A DNA stretch of 30,338 nt, from NCBI GenBank assembly GCA_040512755.1, contig JBEVEP010000116.1, positions 1 to 30,338 on the forward strand, given 5' to 3'. The notes below the pieces were generated by a model. That model searched no databases. It worked only from the letters and a program-made list of their open reading frames with translations, and was not told the origin of the DNA. Origin of the DNA: JBEVEP01 sp040512755 (lineage in GTDB: Bacteria > Pseudomonadota > Alphaproteobacteria > Rhizobiales > Rhizobiaceae). The position numbers and the translations under genes were made by a program. Every line of letters begins with the position of its first letter. The first letter of the stretch is position 1. This document shows, piece after piece, positions 1-6,218 of this stretch.

Positions 1-421
1 ACTCGCGATAGCGACGCGCCTTTCAATCGTTGCATATCGGCGCGGCCTGCGCACGGACAGTAGCGAGAGGTGTAAGCTTGTCGCGCCCCAGGTCATCGGA
101 TTGAGCGAAATCGAAGAAAAAGGTGCGGATTTCGGCACCATTGTTGTCGTGGCATCGCTCCTGCCGTCGATCCGCGTAGGAACTGGCTTGAAAACGCCCT
201 CACGCACGAAGCCGCACTACTTTGTCCGAACACCGCTACGGGTGATTTTCATTGCCACTCCCATGGCCAGTTTTGTCGGCAGTCCGGCTTTTCAAAACGT
301 GAATGCAGTTCGCCTTGTCCTCAATGACCAAGTTAGTCACAAGAGAATAAGTTAGGGATGATGTTAGGGACATGGCGTGGCGCAAACAATATAGTATAAT
401 TAAAACAATAAGATAGTTTAA
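1..421. other. Left-edge stretch with no assigned gene
   Basis: I see no recognisable gene here. One plus-strand frame is open from the left edge to a stop at 353-355, and a minus-strand frame is open from an ATG at 141 to the left edge. Neither translation shows a motif I know, and the two overlap, so at most one could be real. The right part (about 380-421) is strongly AT-rich and includes a TATAAT hexamer at 395-400, but I see no convincing -35 element. This stretch occupies the place where a GT2 (DPM1-like) domain or gene would be expected ahead of the GtrA-like gene, but I see no GT2 motif in it. Confidence 0.4.
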
Positions 422-448
422 TTTATTGTCGGAGGTAGTGGGGTTTTC

Positions 449-775
449 GTGCACTTGGCAGTTTTGCTGGCCAGCCTGTCCTTAACCAACTCCTTTTCCG
501 TTTCCCAACTGGCGGGTGCTCTCGCCGCCGTTACAAGTAACTTTTTGCTCAACAACCAGCTTACATTCCATGACCAACGATTACGTGGGGCCAAACTTCT
601 CGTAGGTTATCTGGAATTTCTAGTTATTTCGTCAGTGGGCATCGCGGCCAACGTGTCAGTTGCAACTTACACTTACAATACGATCGCGAACGTACCTTTC
701 ATAGCAGCGCTAGCGGGAATAGCGTTGGACACGGTCTGGAAGTATGCCGTGTCGAGCCGCCTAGTTTGGAGATAG
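449..775 (+). CDS. GtrA-like membrane protein, possibly a 5'-truncated remnant
   Basis: This is a GtrA/DPMS_TMD family protein. Such proteins are small four-helix membrane proteins proposed to move undecaprenyl-phosphate-linked sugars across the inner membrane for glycan decoration. The family signature NFLLNNQLTFHD is visible at residues 31-42, and the C-terminal WKYAVSSRLVWR matches the family ending. The only standard start in frame is GTG 449, with GGAGG at 431-435, a rather long 13-base spacer. The frame is nevertheless open back to 422, and those codons read FIVGGSGVF, which is the usual first helix of the family. A TAA at 419-421 blocks the frame further upstream. The protein therefore either starts at a non-standard codon (ATT 425) or is the tail of a GT2-GtrA fusion that lost its glycosyltransferase domain. 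It ends just before the next gene, with which it may be co-transcribed. Family assignment is firm; function is uncertain. Confidence 0.62.
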   Translation: MHLAVLLASLSLTNSFSVSQLAGALAAVTSNFLLNNQLTFHDQRLRGAKLLVGYLEFLVISSVGIAANVSVATYTYNTIANVPFIAALAGIALDTVWKYAVSSRLVWR

Positions 776-783
776 GATCAAAA

Positions 784-2238
784 ATGAGACCTAACAACCA
801 GCTCGGCAGCCAAACGCCATACTGGCTCTTTATAGCATCCCTAGTTTCGGTTCTTGTGCTCCGTCGCGTTGTCGCCGAGGGGATGTTTCTAGATGGAGTG
901 ATCTACGCGGTCCTGTCGAGGAATCTTTCGGAAGGGTTGGGTAGTATTTGGGCTCCTCACTTTAGCGATACACTCTTTCCGATATTTTCAGAACATCCGC
1001 CACTCGCCTTTTGGTTGCAGAGTTTTGCCTTCGGCGTGTTCGGAAAGAGCATCTTCGTAGAGAAACTCTACTCGCTTACAACATTCATAATACAGATCGC
1101 TTTGATTTTCGCTCTCTGGAACAGGCTTGTCTCCTTTCATCCGTCCTGGAGGAGATTTGCTTGGCTTCCAGTATTGTTTTGGATATTGGTAGAAAGTGTT
1201 CCTTGGGCTTATGCGAATAATCTACTAGAGAACACCTTAACTTTATTTACAACACTCGCAGTGTATTTGATTGTCGTAGCCTGCGAAGCAAACCGGAGAG
1301 TGTCTAGAATATCTCTTAGCATTGTGGCAGGACTTGCGATTTGTGCAGCTACTCTGACAAAAGGACCAACCGGTTTCTTTCCCCTTGTCGGATTTGGTTG
1401 TTATTGGCTGGCAATCGGCAGAATAAAGTTTAGTACTGCCGTTTCTCTAACGATCGTGATGTTTCTAGCGATTACGGCCTTCTACGCCGCTATTTTGCTA
1501 GCGCCCGAGCCGAGAGCAATGCTGCTGCGCTACTTTGATGTGCAGTTGTTGGCTAGCTTTGCCGGTGATCGAGGGAGTGTCGGCTGGTATTCAAAGCTAA
1601 AAACTTTCGTCGATGCCGTAGGGGTGGTGGCAATCGTTACAGCTGTCATCTTAGTTGCTGGGCGATGGACGCATACACGGCAGGCGGATGACCGAACCTT
1701 GAGGACGGCATCATTCCTGGCTTTGGTAGCTCTTTCTGGATCAGTTCCAATCTTTTTGAGCCCGAGAGTGACGGGATTGTATCTCAACCCTTCCATTCCA
1801 TTTTTCGCACTGGCGTTCGCGACGATAACTGTCCCTGTCATCGCGCACTTCGATAGCCTGATTGGAACAAAGCGTAAGCACTTTCTCGCCATGACCGCTG
1901 TCCTGCTCGTTGTGTCACTCGGATATGCGATAAACCGTTGGGGTACCATTGGCCGGGATAGAGAACTTCTCACGGACCTAAGCACCATCGCTTCCATGCA
2001 ACACTTAGTGTCTCCTGCTGATCGGTGGACAACTGCACCAATTTGCCCAGAAGACTGGCAGTATTGGGAGCTTCACGCCTACATGGCTCGATACTACAAG
2101 ACGAGTCTTCGAGCCATGAACGCTGCTACAGATAACTATGTTCTAGCCAGCAAAAACTGCGCCTCGATAGATCGTCTCAGGTTCAAGAATTTCACTACTG
2201 AGAATACTATGTTGGATCTTTACATGGCAGGAAAATAG
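784..2238 (+). CDS. GT-C family glycosyltransferase, ArnT/PMT-like
   Basis: This 484-residue multi-spanning membrane protein resembles the PMT_2/ArnT group, which transfers sugars from polyprenyl-phosphate donors on the periplasmic side of the inner membrane. The first loop carries FLDGVIYAVLSRNLSEG, whose Asp37 is in the position of the catalytic acidic residue of GT-C enzymes. EHPPLAFWLQ at 70-79 matches the conserved PPL-WL segment. About ten hydrophobic segments follow, then a roughly 80-residue soluble C-terminus with two or three Cys. I chose ATG 784 because AGGA at 774-777 lies six bases upstream; a TTG at 766 would overlap the previous gene. The acceptor and donor cannot be told. Base composition is much lower in GC than in the dcw genes (one hand-counted 60-base line, 1261-1320, is 27/60 G+C), with frequent ATA, AGA and TTA codons, suggesting acquisition by transfer. 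With the preceding GtrA-like gene it probably decorates a surface glycan. Confidence 0.72.
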   Translation: MRPNNQLGSQTPYWLFIASLVSVLVLRRVVAEGMFLDGVIYAVLSRNLSEGLGSIWAPHFSDTLFPIFSEHPPLAFWLQSFAFGVFGKSIFVEKLYSLTTFIIQIALIFALWNRLVSFHPSWRRFAWLPVLFWILVESVPWAYANNLLENTLTLFTTLAVYLIVVACEANRRVSRISLSIVAGLAICAATLTKGPTGFFPLVGFGCYWLAIGRIKFSTAVSLTIVMFLAITAFYAAILLAPEPRAMLLRYFDVQLLASFAGDRGSVGWYSKLKTFVDAVGVVAIVTAVILVAGRWTHTRQADDRTLRTASFLALVALSGSVPIFLSPRVTGLYLNPSIPFFALAFATITVPVIAHFDSLIGTKRKHFLAMTAVLLVVSLGYAINRWGTIGRDRELLTDLSTIASMQHLVSPADRWTTAPICPEDWQYWELHAYMARYYKTSLRAMNAATDNYVLASKNCASIDRLRFKNFTTENTMLDLYMAGK

Positions 2239-2243
2239 ATTCA

Positions 2244-2259
2244 CCCAAATGAATTTGGG
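2244..2259 (+). terminator. Short stem-loop after the glycosyltransferase gene
   Basis: CCCAAA and TTTGGG flank the tetraloop TGAA, six bases after the stop codon. The stem is perfect but short, and no T-run follows, so it is at best a weak terminator. It sits between two convergent genes, where a bidirectional terminator would be expected. The remaining bases to 2478 hold no gene I can support. Confidence 0.35.
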
Positions 2260-2478
2260 ATTGGCGCTGGAGTGTTCTGCGACAGTTCGCGGGGCTTGTT
2301 TACACTGATGGCAGGACCTTCACTGGGCTGATCGTCGTCGCCGAAACACGCGCCCTGCAGAGCGAGAGAAGCGTTTTGCTGATCGGTATCACTTCTTCAG
2401 GTGCAAGCCCTTTCAGTTCGCTATCATGGACGCGGATGTCCCGGCCTTCTGATAGCGCTCGTGTGCCCGCCCACGACA

Positions 2479-3198
2479 TCAAAGCAGGGGATTGGCGAAG
2501 TGCCACGCGACGATCGGGGCCATGTGGGGCGCAAGGCCGTCCGGCAAATCGGCGGCATGCCGTATGATGACTGGTCCCTCAATTTCAGGATTGGGATCGT
2601 TGGCGACAAACCGCCGGATCGCTGACGCGACTGTATCGGCATCCTCATTCAGGTAGTAGCGGCGGAAGATTACCGTGCCTCGCTGCTCTGAAAGGGCATG
2701 ATAGCGGCCATCGCGCGGGAGATCGTTGATGTTGAGCCCGGTTTCTTCCTGCACCTCCCGAGCCATATTGAAATGGAGATCAACGAAACCATCCCGGAAA
2801 TCGCTCGGCTCGAAGGAGCCGGCGGCGAAGTAGACCTGTCCCGCTGAAGTGGTGTGAGACCCCATCCGGATCGTCATCAGCGCGTTGTCGGCAGTGACCA
2901 GAGCAGCATGGGCATAGACATGTTCCGCGCTCGAATAGGACCTGTGCCTGCGCCAGTACAGGAATGTCGCATAGCGAATGGCGTGGCTCATTCCTTCCAG
3001 GCGCGTACCGTCAAGGCTAAGGCTGGAAAGCAAAACCATCTGGCCGTCGTACAATGCCGGGTTGGCGGCCTGCTCGCGGCGCCAGTTCTCGTCGATCCTA
3101 TCCGAGTGTTCGCGTTCGAACGGGTGCGGACTGGATGCAAGCCGCACGTCGACCCGGTCGATCGGCAAGATCACCTCGCGCGGAAGGTCGAAAGCCAC
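2479..3198 (-). CDS. Nudix hydrolase family protein
   Basis: This 239-residue protein has the catalytic half of a Nudix box, REVQEETG at residues 147-154, preceded by AAGSFEPSDF at about 125-134. Nudix enzymes split nucleoside diphosphates linked to another moiety (damaged NTPs, NDP-sugars, ADP-ribose, CoA and others); the substrate cannot be read from sequence. The first part of the box is not canonical: the Gly and Glu expected upstream of REx2EExG are not at standard spacing, and a longer loop seems to connect them, as in some rhizobial relatives. The start is GTG at 3198, eleven bases after the stop of the upstream gene, with AAGGG at 3210-3206 seven bases before it. An ATG further upstream (3270) is open in frame but would overlap the neighbour by about 60 bases, so I reject it. 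It is probably translated from the same message as the phosphatase-fold gene before it. Confidence 0.8.
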   Translation of the reverse strand: MAFDLPREVILPIDRVDVRLASSPHPFEREHSDRIDENWRREQAANPALYDGQMVLLSSLSLDGTRLEGMSHAIRYATFLYWRRHRSYSSAEHVYAHAALVTADNALMTIRMGSHTTSAGQVYFAAGSFEPSDFRDGFVDLHFNMAREVQEETGLNINDLPRDGRYHALSEQRGTVIFRRYYLNEDADTVASAIRRFVANDPNPEIEGPVIIRHAADLPDGLAPHMAPIVAWHFANPLL

Positions 3199-3209
3199 GG
3201 TCTTGCCCT

Positions 3210-4322
3210 TCAGCCTATGTTGAGTGTGACAGCTACCGGGCAGTGGTCCGAAGCCTTCGGCCGGTCCCATCCGGTTCTCGGATAACGCTCGACCTCCTGG
3301 CCAGGTGGAAACAATGTGCGCCAGGGCTGGCCGTTGCGGACAATGTCAGGGAGCGCGTTCGCATTCTTCCGGGCAAGTGCCGCTGAAACCAGAATGTAGT
3401 CGAGCTGGCAGAGATGACGCTCCTGAGGCCCGCGTGTGTGATAGAGCGTCCAGCGATCAAGCGCCGGCCTGCGCTCCACGATATTTTCGCATAGCCCGCC
3501 AGCGAGCAGGACATTCAGGCATGATTGCGTTTCAGTCACCGCTTCAAACTGATATCCGTTGTGCGTGTCGCCGCTGATCAGGACACGCTCCCGATAGTCA
3601 TTCAGATCGCCACAGATCACCCAATTCTTGTTGGCTGCCTGATCCTTCCCGAAGCGATCCTCGATGATGCGTCGCACAGCTTGTGCCTCCGCGATACGAA
3701 TTGGCATGGACGCATCACGCCCAGGGACGTCGTTGCGTTGCGAGCCCATCGATTTGAAATGCACCAGGTAGAGCGTCAGGGGTTGACCTCCAACACGGAT
3801 ATCTACCTCGAGGCAATCACGTCTGAAGATGCGTTCGAAGGGCTCGTTGCCGAGAGCGGCGAGTTCCGGCGTATGCAAACCGAATTCCTCAAACGTGACA
3901 TGGGCATGACTGGTCATGCGCACGAATTCGATCGGCTGGCCGTGATACGTCTCGTCACGCAGCATCACAGCGACATCGATGCCGCGGCTGTCATTTCCGG
4001 TTGAGATGTATTTGTTGCGATAGCCCTGCCCCACCATCTTGAACAGATAGCCGTACTCGAAAGCTTTCAACGCCTCAATATTGTCGATCTCCTGCAAGCA
4101 CAGAATGTCCGCGCGGGTCGCCGCGATCGCAAGCGCAGTCAGCTGGCGCGTGTCGTCGGTATGGGCAATCGCGCGCGCTTGTTCGAGCTGCCGGTATTCG
4201 GCCTCGTTCCTGATCGCAAACAGTGCCAGGCTGCGATCCTGGTTAAGTTGATTGCGAAAACCGGAAAAATCGAACCGGTTCATCAGGTTTTCGACATTAA
4301 AGGTGGCAAGACGAAGCGACAT
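3210..4322 (-). CDS. Endonuclease/exonuclease/phosphatase (EEP) family protein
   Basis: This 370-residue protein has the full set of EEP-fold motifs: FNVENL (residues 8-13, metal-binding Asn), LQEID (76-80, catalytic Glu78), VHFK (187-190, His188), GDLND (238-242, Asp239 and Asn241), LDYI (307-310) and SDHCPV (358-363, catalytic His360). The family includes exonuclease III-like nucleases, DNase I and inositol phosphatases. No signal peptide is seen, so the protein is likely cytoplasmic. Its target is unknown; the divergence from ExoIII argues against calling it xthA. I chose the ATG at 4322, which gives the family-like beginning MSLRLATFNVEN. The frame is open upstream to 4475, but the added residues look like no conserved domain, and neither candidate has a strong ribosome binding site. 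It is divergent from the BA14K gene and is followed by the Nudix gene 11 bases later. Confidence 0.85.
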   Translation of the reverse strand: MSLRLATFNVENLMNRFDFSGFRNQLNQDRSLALFAIRNEAEYRQLEQARAIAHTDDTRQLTALAIAATRADILCLQEIDNIEALKAFEYGYLFKMVGQGYRNKYISTGNDSRGIDVAVMLRDETYHGQPIEFVRMTSHAHVTFEEFGLHTPELAALGNEPFERIFRRDCLEVDIRVGGQPLTLYLVHFKSMGSQRNDVPGRDASMPIRIAEAQAVRRIIEDRFGKDQAANKNWVICGDLNDYRERVLISGDTHNGYQFEAVTETQSCLNVLLAGGLCENIVERRPALDRWTLYHTRGPQERHLCQLDYILVSAALARKNANALPDIVRNGQPWRTLFPPGQEVERYPRTGWDRPKASDHCPVAVTLNIG

Positions 4323-4395
4323 CGGTCGAGCTTTGCCCACAAGCGTCTGCGAAGACAAGCCCTCTTCCATCGACGTGCACTTTACCGGGTGGCGC

Positions 4396-4420
4396 GGAAC
4401 CTTTGCGTTCATTCCCCGTT
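4396..4420 (+). promoter_or_regulatory. EcfG-type (general stress) promoter for the BA14K gene
   Basis: GGAAC at 4396-4400 and CGTT at 4417-4420 are separated by 16 bases. This matches the promoter consensus GGAAC-N16/17-CGTT of the alphaproteobacterial general stress sigma factor (EcfG/RpoE2, PhyR-NepR cascade). It lies 84 bases before the ATG of the BA14K gene and in its direction, within the divergent intergenic region. The match is exact in both boxes; that it is used is inference. Confidence 0.6.
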
Positions 4421-4504
4421 CATCCGTCGAGGCCCAATGTGCAGATTCCCCTTTTCGGACCGGGCGCGGGGCCATTCACGGTTTTCGACCTGTGGAGAAC
4501 GACA

Positions 4505-5065
4505 ATGATACCGAAATTCCGCTCCTTGGCTCGTTCAGGGCTGCTTGCCTTGGGCGTGATTGGTGGCGTGTCAATTCCGGCGTTTGCTGCGCCGATCGGC
4601 CCCATAGACAATCCGGCCACGGAAACGGGCCTAAATGCCAACCTCAATGATAGCGCGCGCCAGGAACCAGGCAACGTAATCCTCGCTCGTGACCGGGTTT
4701 ATGCCGGGCGAAGCTACCGGAACTGGAACAATGGGGGACGATACTGGCGGCGGCCGCATGGGAATTACTACCGACCATATCGGAATTATAATCGGCCGTA
4801 CTATAATAATTACTACCGCTTCCGGCCGAGCATTTCCTTCGGAATCGGAATTCCGCTCTACGGCTTCGGCGGGCCGGACTATTCTTACGGGCCGAGCTAT
4901 TATGCTCCGAGATACTACCAGCCACGAGTGTACCGCTCACCTGGGTACGGAAACTCTCACGAGGCGTGGTGCTACAATCGCTACCGGTCGTACCGGGCTT
5001 ATGACAACACGTTCCAGCCTTACTATGGCCCGCGCCGTCAGTGCTGGTCGCCTTACGGAAGATAG
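4505..5065 (+). CDS. BA14K-family secreted/envelope protein
   Basis: This 186-residue protein begins with a clear Sec signal peptide, with a likely cut after AFA at residue 28. The middle (about 65-145) is very rich in Tyr, Arg, Asn, Pro and Gly, in YYRPYRNYNRPYY-like runs. The end carries the BA14K signature, with CYNRYRSYRAYDNTF followed by QPYYGPRRQC. BA14K proteins, named from the Brucella abortus 14-kDa immunoreactive protein, are envelope or periplasmic proteins of Hyphomicrobiales with a reported lectin-like activity; their exact role is poorly known. Two Cys residues, about 30 apart in the C-terminal motif, could form a disulfide. The start is ATG 4505 with GGAG at 4494-4497, seven bases upstream; frames open further upstream lack a signal peptide. 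An EcfG-type promoter precedes the gene and a long palindrome follows it, so it is probably transcribed alone and induced by stress. Confidence 0.78.
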   Translation: MIPKFRSLARSGLLALGVIGGVSIPAFAAPIGPIDNPATETGLNANLNDSARQEPGNVILARDRVYAGRSYRNWNNGGRYWRRPHGNYYRPYRNYNRPYYNNYYRFRPSISFGIGIPLYGFGGPDYSYGPSYYAPRYYQPRVYRSPGYGNSHEAWCYNRYRSYRAYDNTFQPYYGPRRQCWSPYGR

Positions 5066-5105
5066 ACCCGAACGGTTATCCGCAGATCCGCCAAACAAGT
5101 CGTGA

Positions 5106-5129
5106 GGGAGCGCCAGTACTGGCGCTCCC
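5106..5129 (+). terminator. Perfect 24-base palindrome, likely terminator
   Basis: GGGAGCGCCA and TGGCGCTCCC form a perfect ten-base-pair, GC-rich stem around GTAC, 40 bases after the BA14K stop. The stem is of intrinsic-terminator strength, but the downstream T-run is almost absent (GTTAG). The MITE-like element begins two bases later, so insertion may have displaced the original tail. It could also be a processing or attenuation hairpin. Confidence 0.6.
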
Positions 5130-5131
5130 GT

Positions 5132-5404
5132 TAGAGCAAGATGTGATTAGGTGTGGCCGTTCTGCCCGTGGGAATTTGGGGTAAGGTCGAGGGCTGCGGC
5201 GATGGTCGTACCGGTGGTACGGCCGAGCCGAAGCCCGAAGGATTTGACGCAAATTCACCCGGCTCTTTGGGTTTCCGCGCGGCGGCCGCCCACTTTGTCG
5301 GCCCGCTCGGACGATGGAACCCCATCGACCTTCGCGACCCTCCGCGTGGATCGTCTCGCCGCGCGAGAAACAGAACTGACCGCACCTAACCTCATCTTGC
5401 TCTA
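5132..5404. mobile_element. MITE-like element with TA-flanked inverted ends
   Basis: The ends are imperfect inverted repeats. The left end at 5134-5153 begins GAGCAAGATG and ends TTAGGTG; the right end at 5383-5402 is its reverse complement with 18 of 20 positions matching. Each end is bordered by TA (5132-5133 and 5403-5404), the target duplication typical of IS630/Tc1-mariner elements. The total of 273 bases is far too short for a transposase. The frames open inside (up to 84 residues) are low-complexity and on both strands, so I do not call them genes. An internal small palindrome, GTACC-GGT-GGTAC, lies near 5209-5221. It could be a non-autonomous mobile element or a rhizobial intergenic repeat; sequence alone cannot show whether it is mobile. 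Confidence 0.55.
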
Positions 5405-5546
5405 GTCCCGGCGCGAGAGATGGGCAAGCGAGAACCGCTCCCGTCGTGGGTGTCATAACCCTTCGTTAGGCTTAATGGACGATAAATTCTCAAAGCTGCG
5501 GTTCAGGGGTCGGAAGCCTGTTGAATGGCGGTCTGAGTAGTTCATT

Positions 5547-5588
5547 CCCGTTGACGCCCATAAGGCCCCATGTTATCCCATATACCCA
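5547..5588 (-). promoter_or_regulatory. MraZ operator: phased TGGG boxes
   Basis: Read on the minus strand, TGGG occurs at 5580-5577, 5570-5567 and 5560-5557, and CGGG at 5550-5547, so the boxes are exactly ten bases apart. One more TGGG sits at 5588-5585, eight bases from its neighbour. In E. coli MraZ binds TGGGN repeats separated by five bases, the same ten-base period, upstream of its own gene. The array lies 163 bases before mraZ and overlaps the candidate promoter, which fits autorepression of the dcw cluster. Repeat and spacing are seen directly; binding is inferred. Confidence 0.65.
5550..5578 (+). promoter_or_regulatory. mraZ: Candidate housekeeping promoter for the dcw cluster
   Basis: GTTGAC at 5550-5555 resembles the alphaproteobacterial -35 box CTTGAC. 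TTATCC at 5573-5578 is a poor match to the -10 CTATAT, at a spacing of 17. It is interleaved with the MraZ boxes. If it is used, the message has a leader of about 165 bases. The weak -10 leaves this tentative. Confidence 0.35.
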
Positions 5589-5750
5589 ATCAAGACTTCG
5601 TTCCAGTTAAGGGTGAAGGGTACGCCACACCGGCAGCAGCGGGGGCTGCATGCGGCATGGCCGTTGCTAGGGGCTTGAAGGGGCTGCGCTTCGGCGCAGG
5701 GGGCTGGATGCAGAGGGGCGCGGCGGCGGAAGCGGCGGCTGTTTCGAGTT
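5589..5750 (+). other. mraZ leader region with stem-loops
   Basis: These 162 bases have no gene I can support. They include a perfect hairpin, CTGCGC-TTCG-GCGCAG, at 5684-5699 and a GC-rich, purine-biased tract just before mraZ. No T-run follows the hairpin, so it is more likely leader RNA structure than a terminator. A long frame open through here from 5570 is a shadow that runs on into rsmH. Confidence 0.4.
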
Positions 5751-6218
5751 ATGGACCGGTTTCTGTCGAATGCAGTAAACAGGATAGACGCCAAGGGACG
5801 TGTGTCCGTTCCGGCACATTTCCGTTCGGTCGTGCAGAAGCGCGGTTACTCCGAACTCTACGCCTTACGGGCGCTGGATATTCCGGCGCTGGACGTGGGT
5901 GGGCTCGACCTGCTGGATCGCTACGAGCAGAGGATTGCCGAGGAGGATCCATTTCTTCAGACGGCGGACGATATGTCCTTCTTCATTCATGGCGATGGAG
6001 CCTTCCTGAAGCTCGATCAGGACGGCCGGATAACAGTCAACGAATTCATCCGCGAGCACACCGGTATTTCGGCCGAAGTGGCCTTCGTCGGGCGCGGACA
6101 GTTTTTCCAGATATGGGAGCCGGGCCGGCTGAAGGCCTACGCGTCCGAGGCGCGCGCACGGCTCATGAGAACCCGTCAAGCGGCTGCTTCGCTGCGGCTT
6201 GCCGGAGAACCGGAATGA
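5751..6218 (+). CDS. mraZ: Transcriptional regulator MraZ
   Basis: MraZ is a ring-forming DNA-binding protein that regulates its own dcw operon and, in E. coli, is countered by RsmH. The 155-residue protein has two SpoVT/AbrB-like halves, each with its loop motif: DAKGRVSVPAHFR at about 13-25 and DQDGRITVNEF at about 89-99. The beginning MDRFLSN is the family start, so ATG 5751 is secure although no good ribosome binding site precedes it. It is the first gene of the cluster and overlaps rsmH by an ATGA junction. Phased TGGG boxes upstream are its probable binding sites. The length is typical for alphaproteobacteria. Confidence 0.96.
   Translation: MDRFLSNAVNRIDAKGRVSVPAHFRSVVQKRGYSELYALRALDIPALDVGGLDLLDRYEQRIAEEDPFLQTADDMSFFIHGDGAFLKLDQDGRITVNEFIREHTGISAEVAFVGRGQFFQIWEPGRLKAYASEARARLMRTRQAAASLRLAGEPE

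Noticed and set aside
2..355. Plus-strand frame open from the left edge, and an overlapping minus-strand frame from 141 to the edge
   Set aside because: No recognisable motif in either; they exclude each other, so I list the stretch only as unassigned.
2300..2506. A 68-codon minus-strand frame after the Nudix gene
   Set aside because: It overlaps the Nudix end, has no good ribosome binding site and no known motif; a remnant of a gene cannot be excluded.
5076..5456. A 126-codon minus-strand frame spanning the MITE-like element
   Set aside because: It runs across both inverted ends and the terminator palindrome, and the translation is low-complexity.
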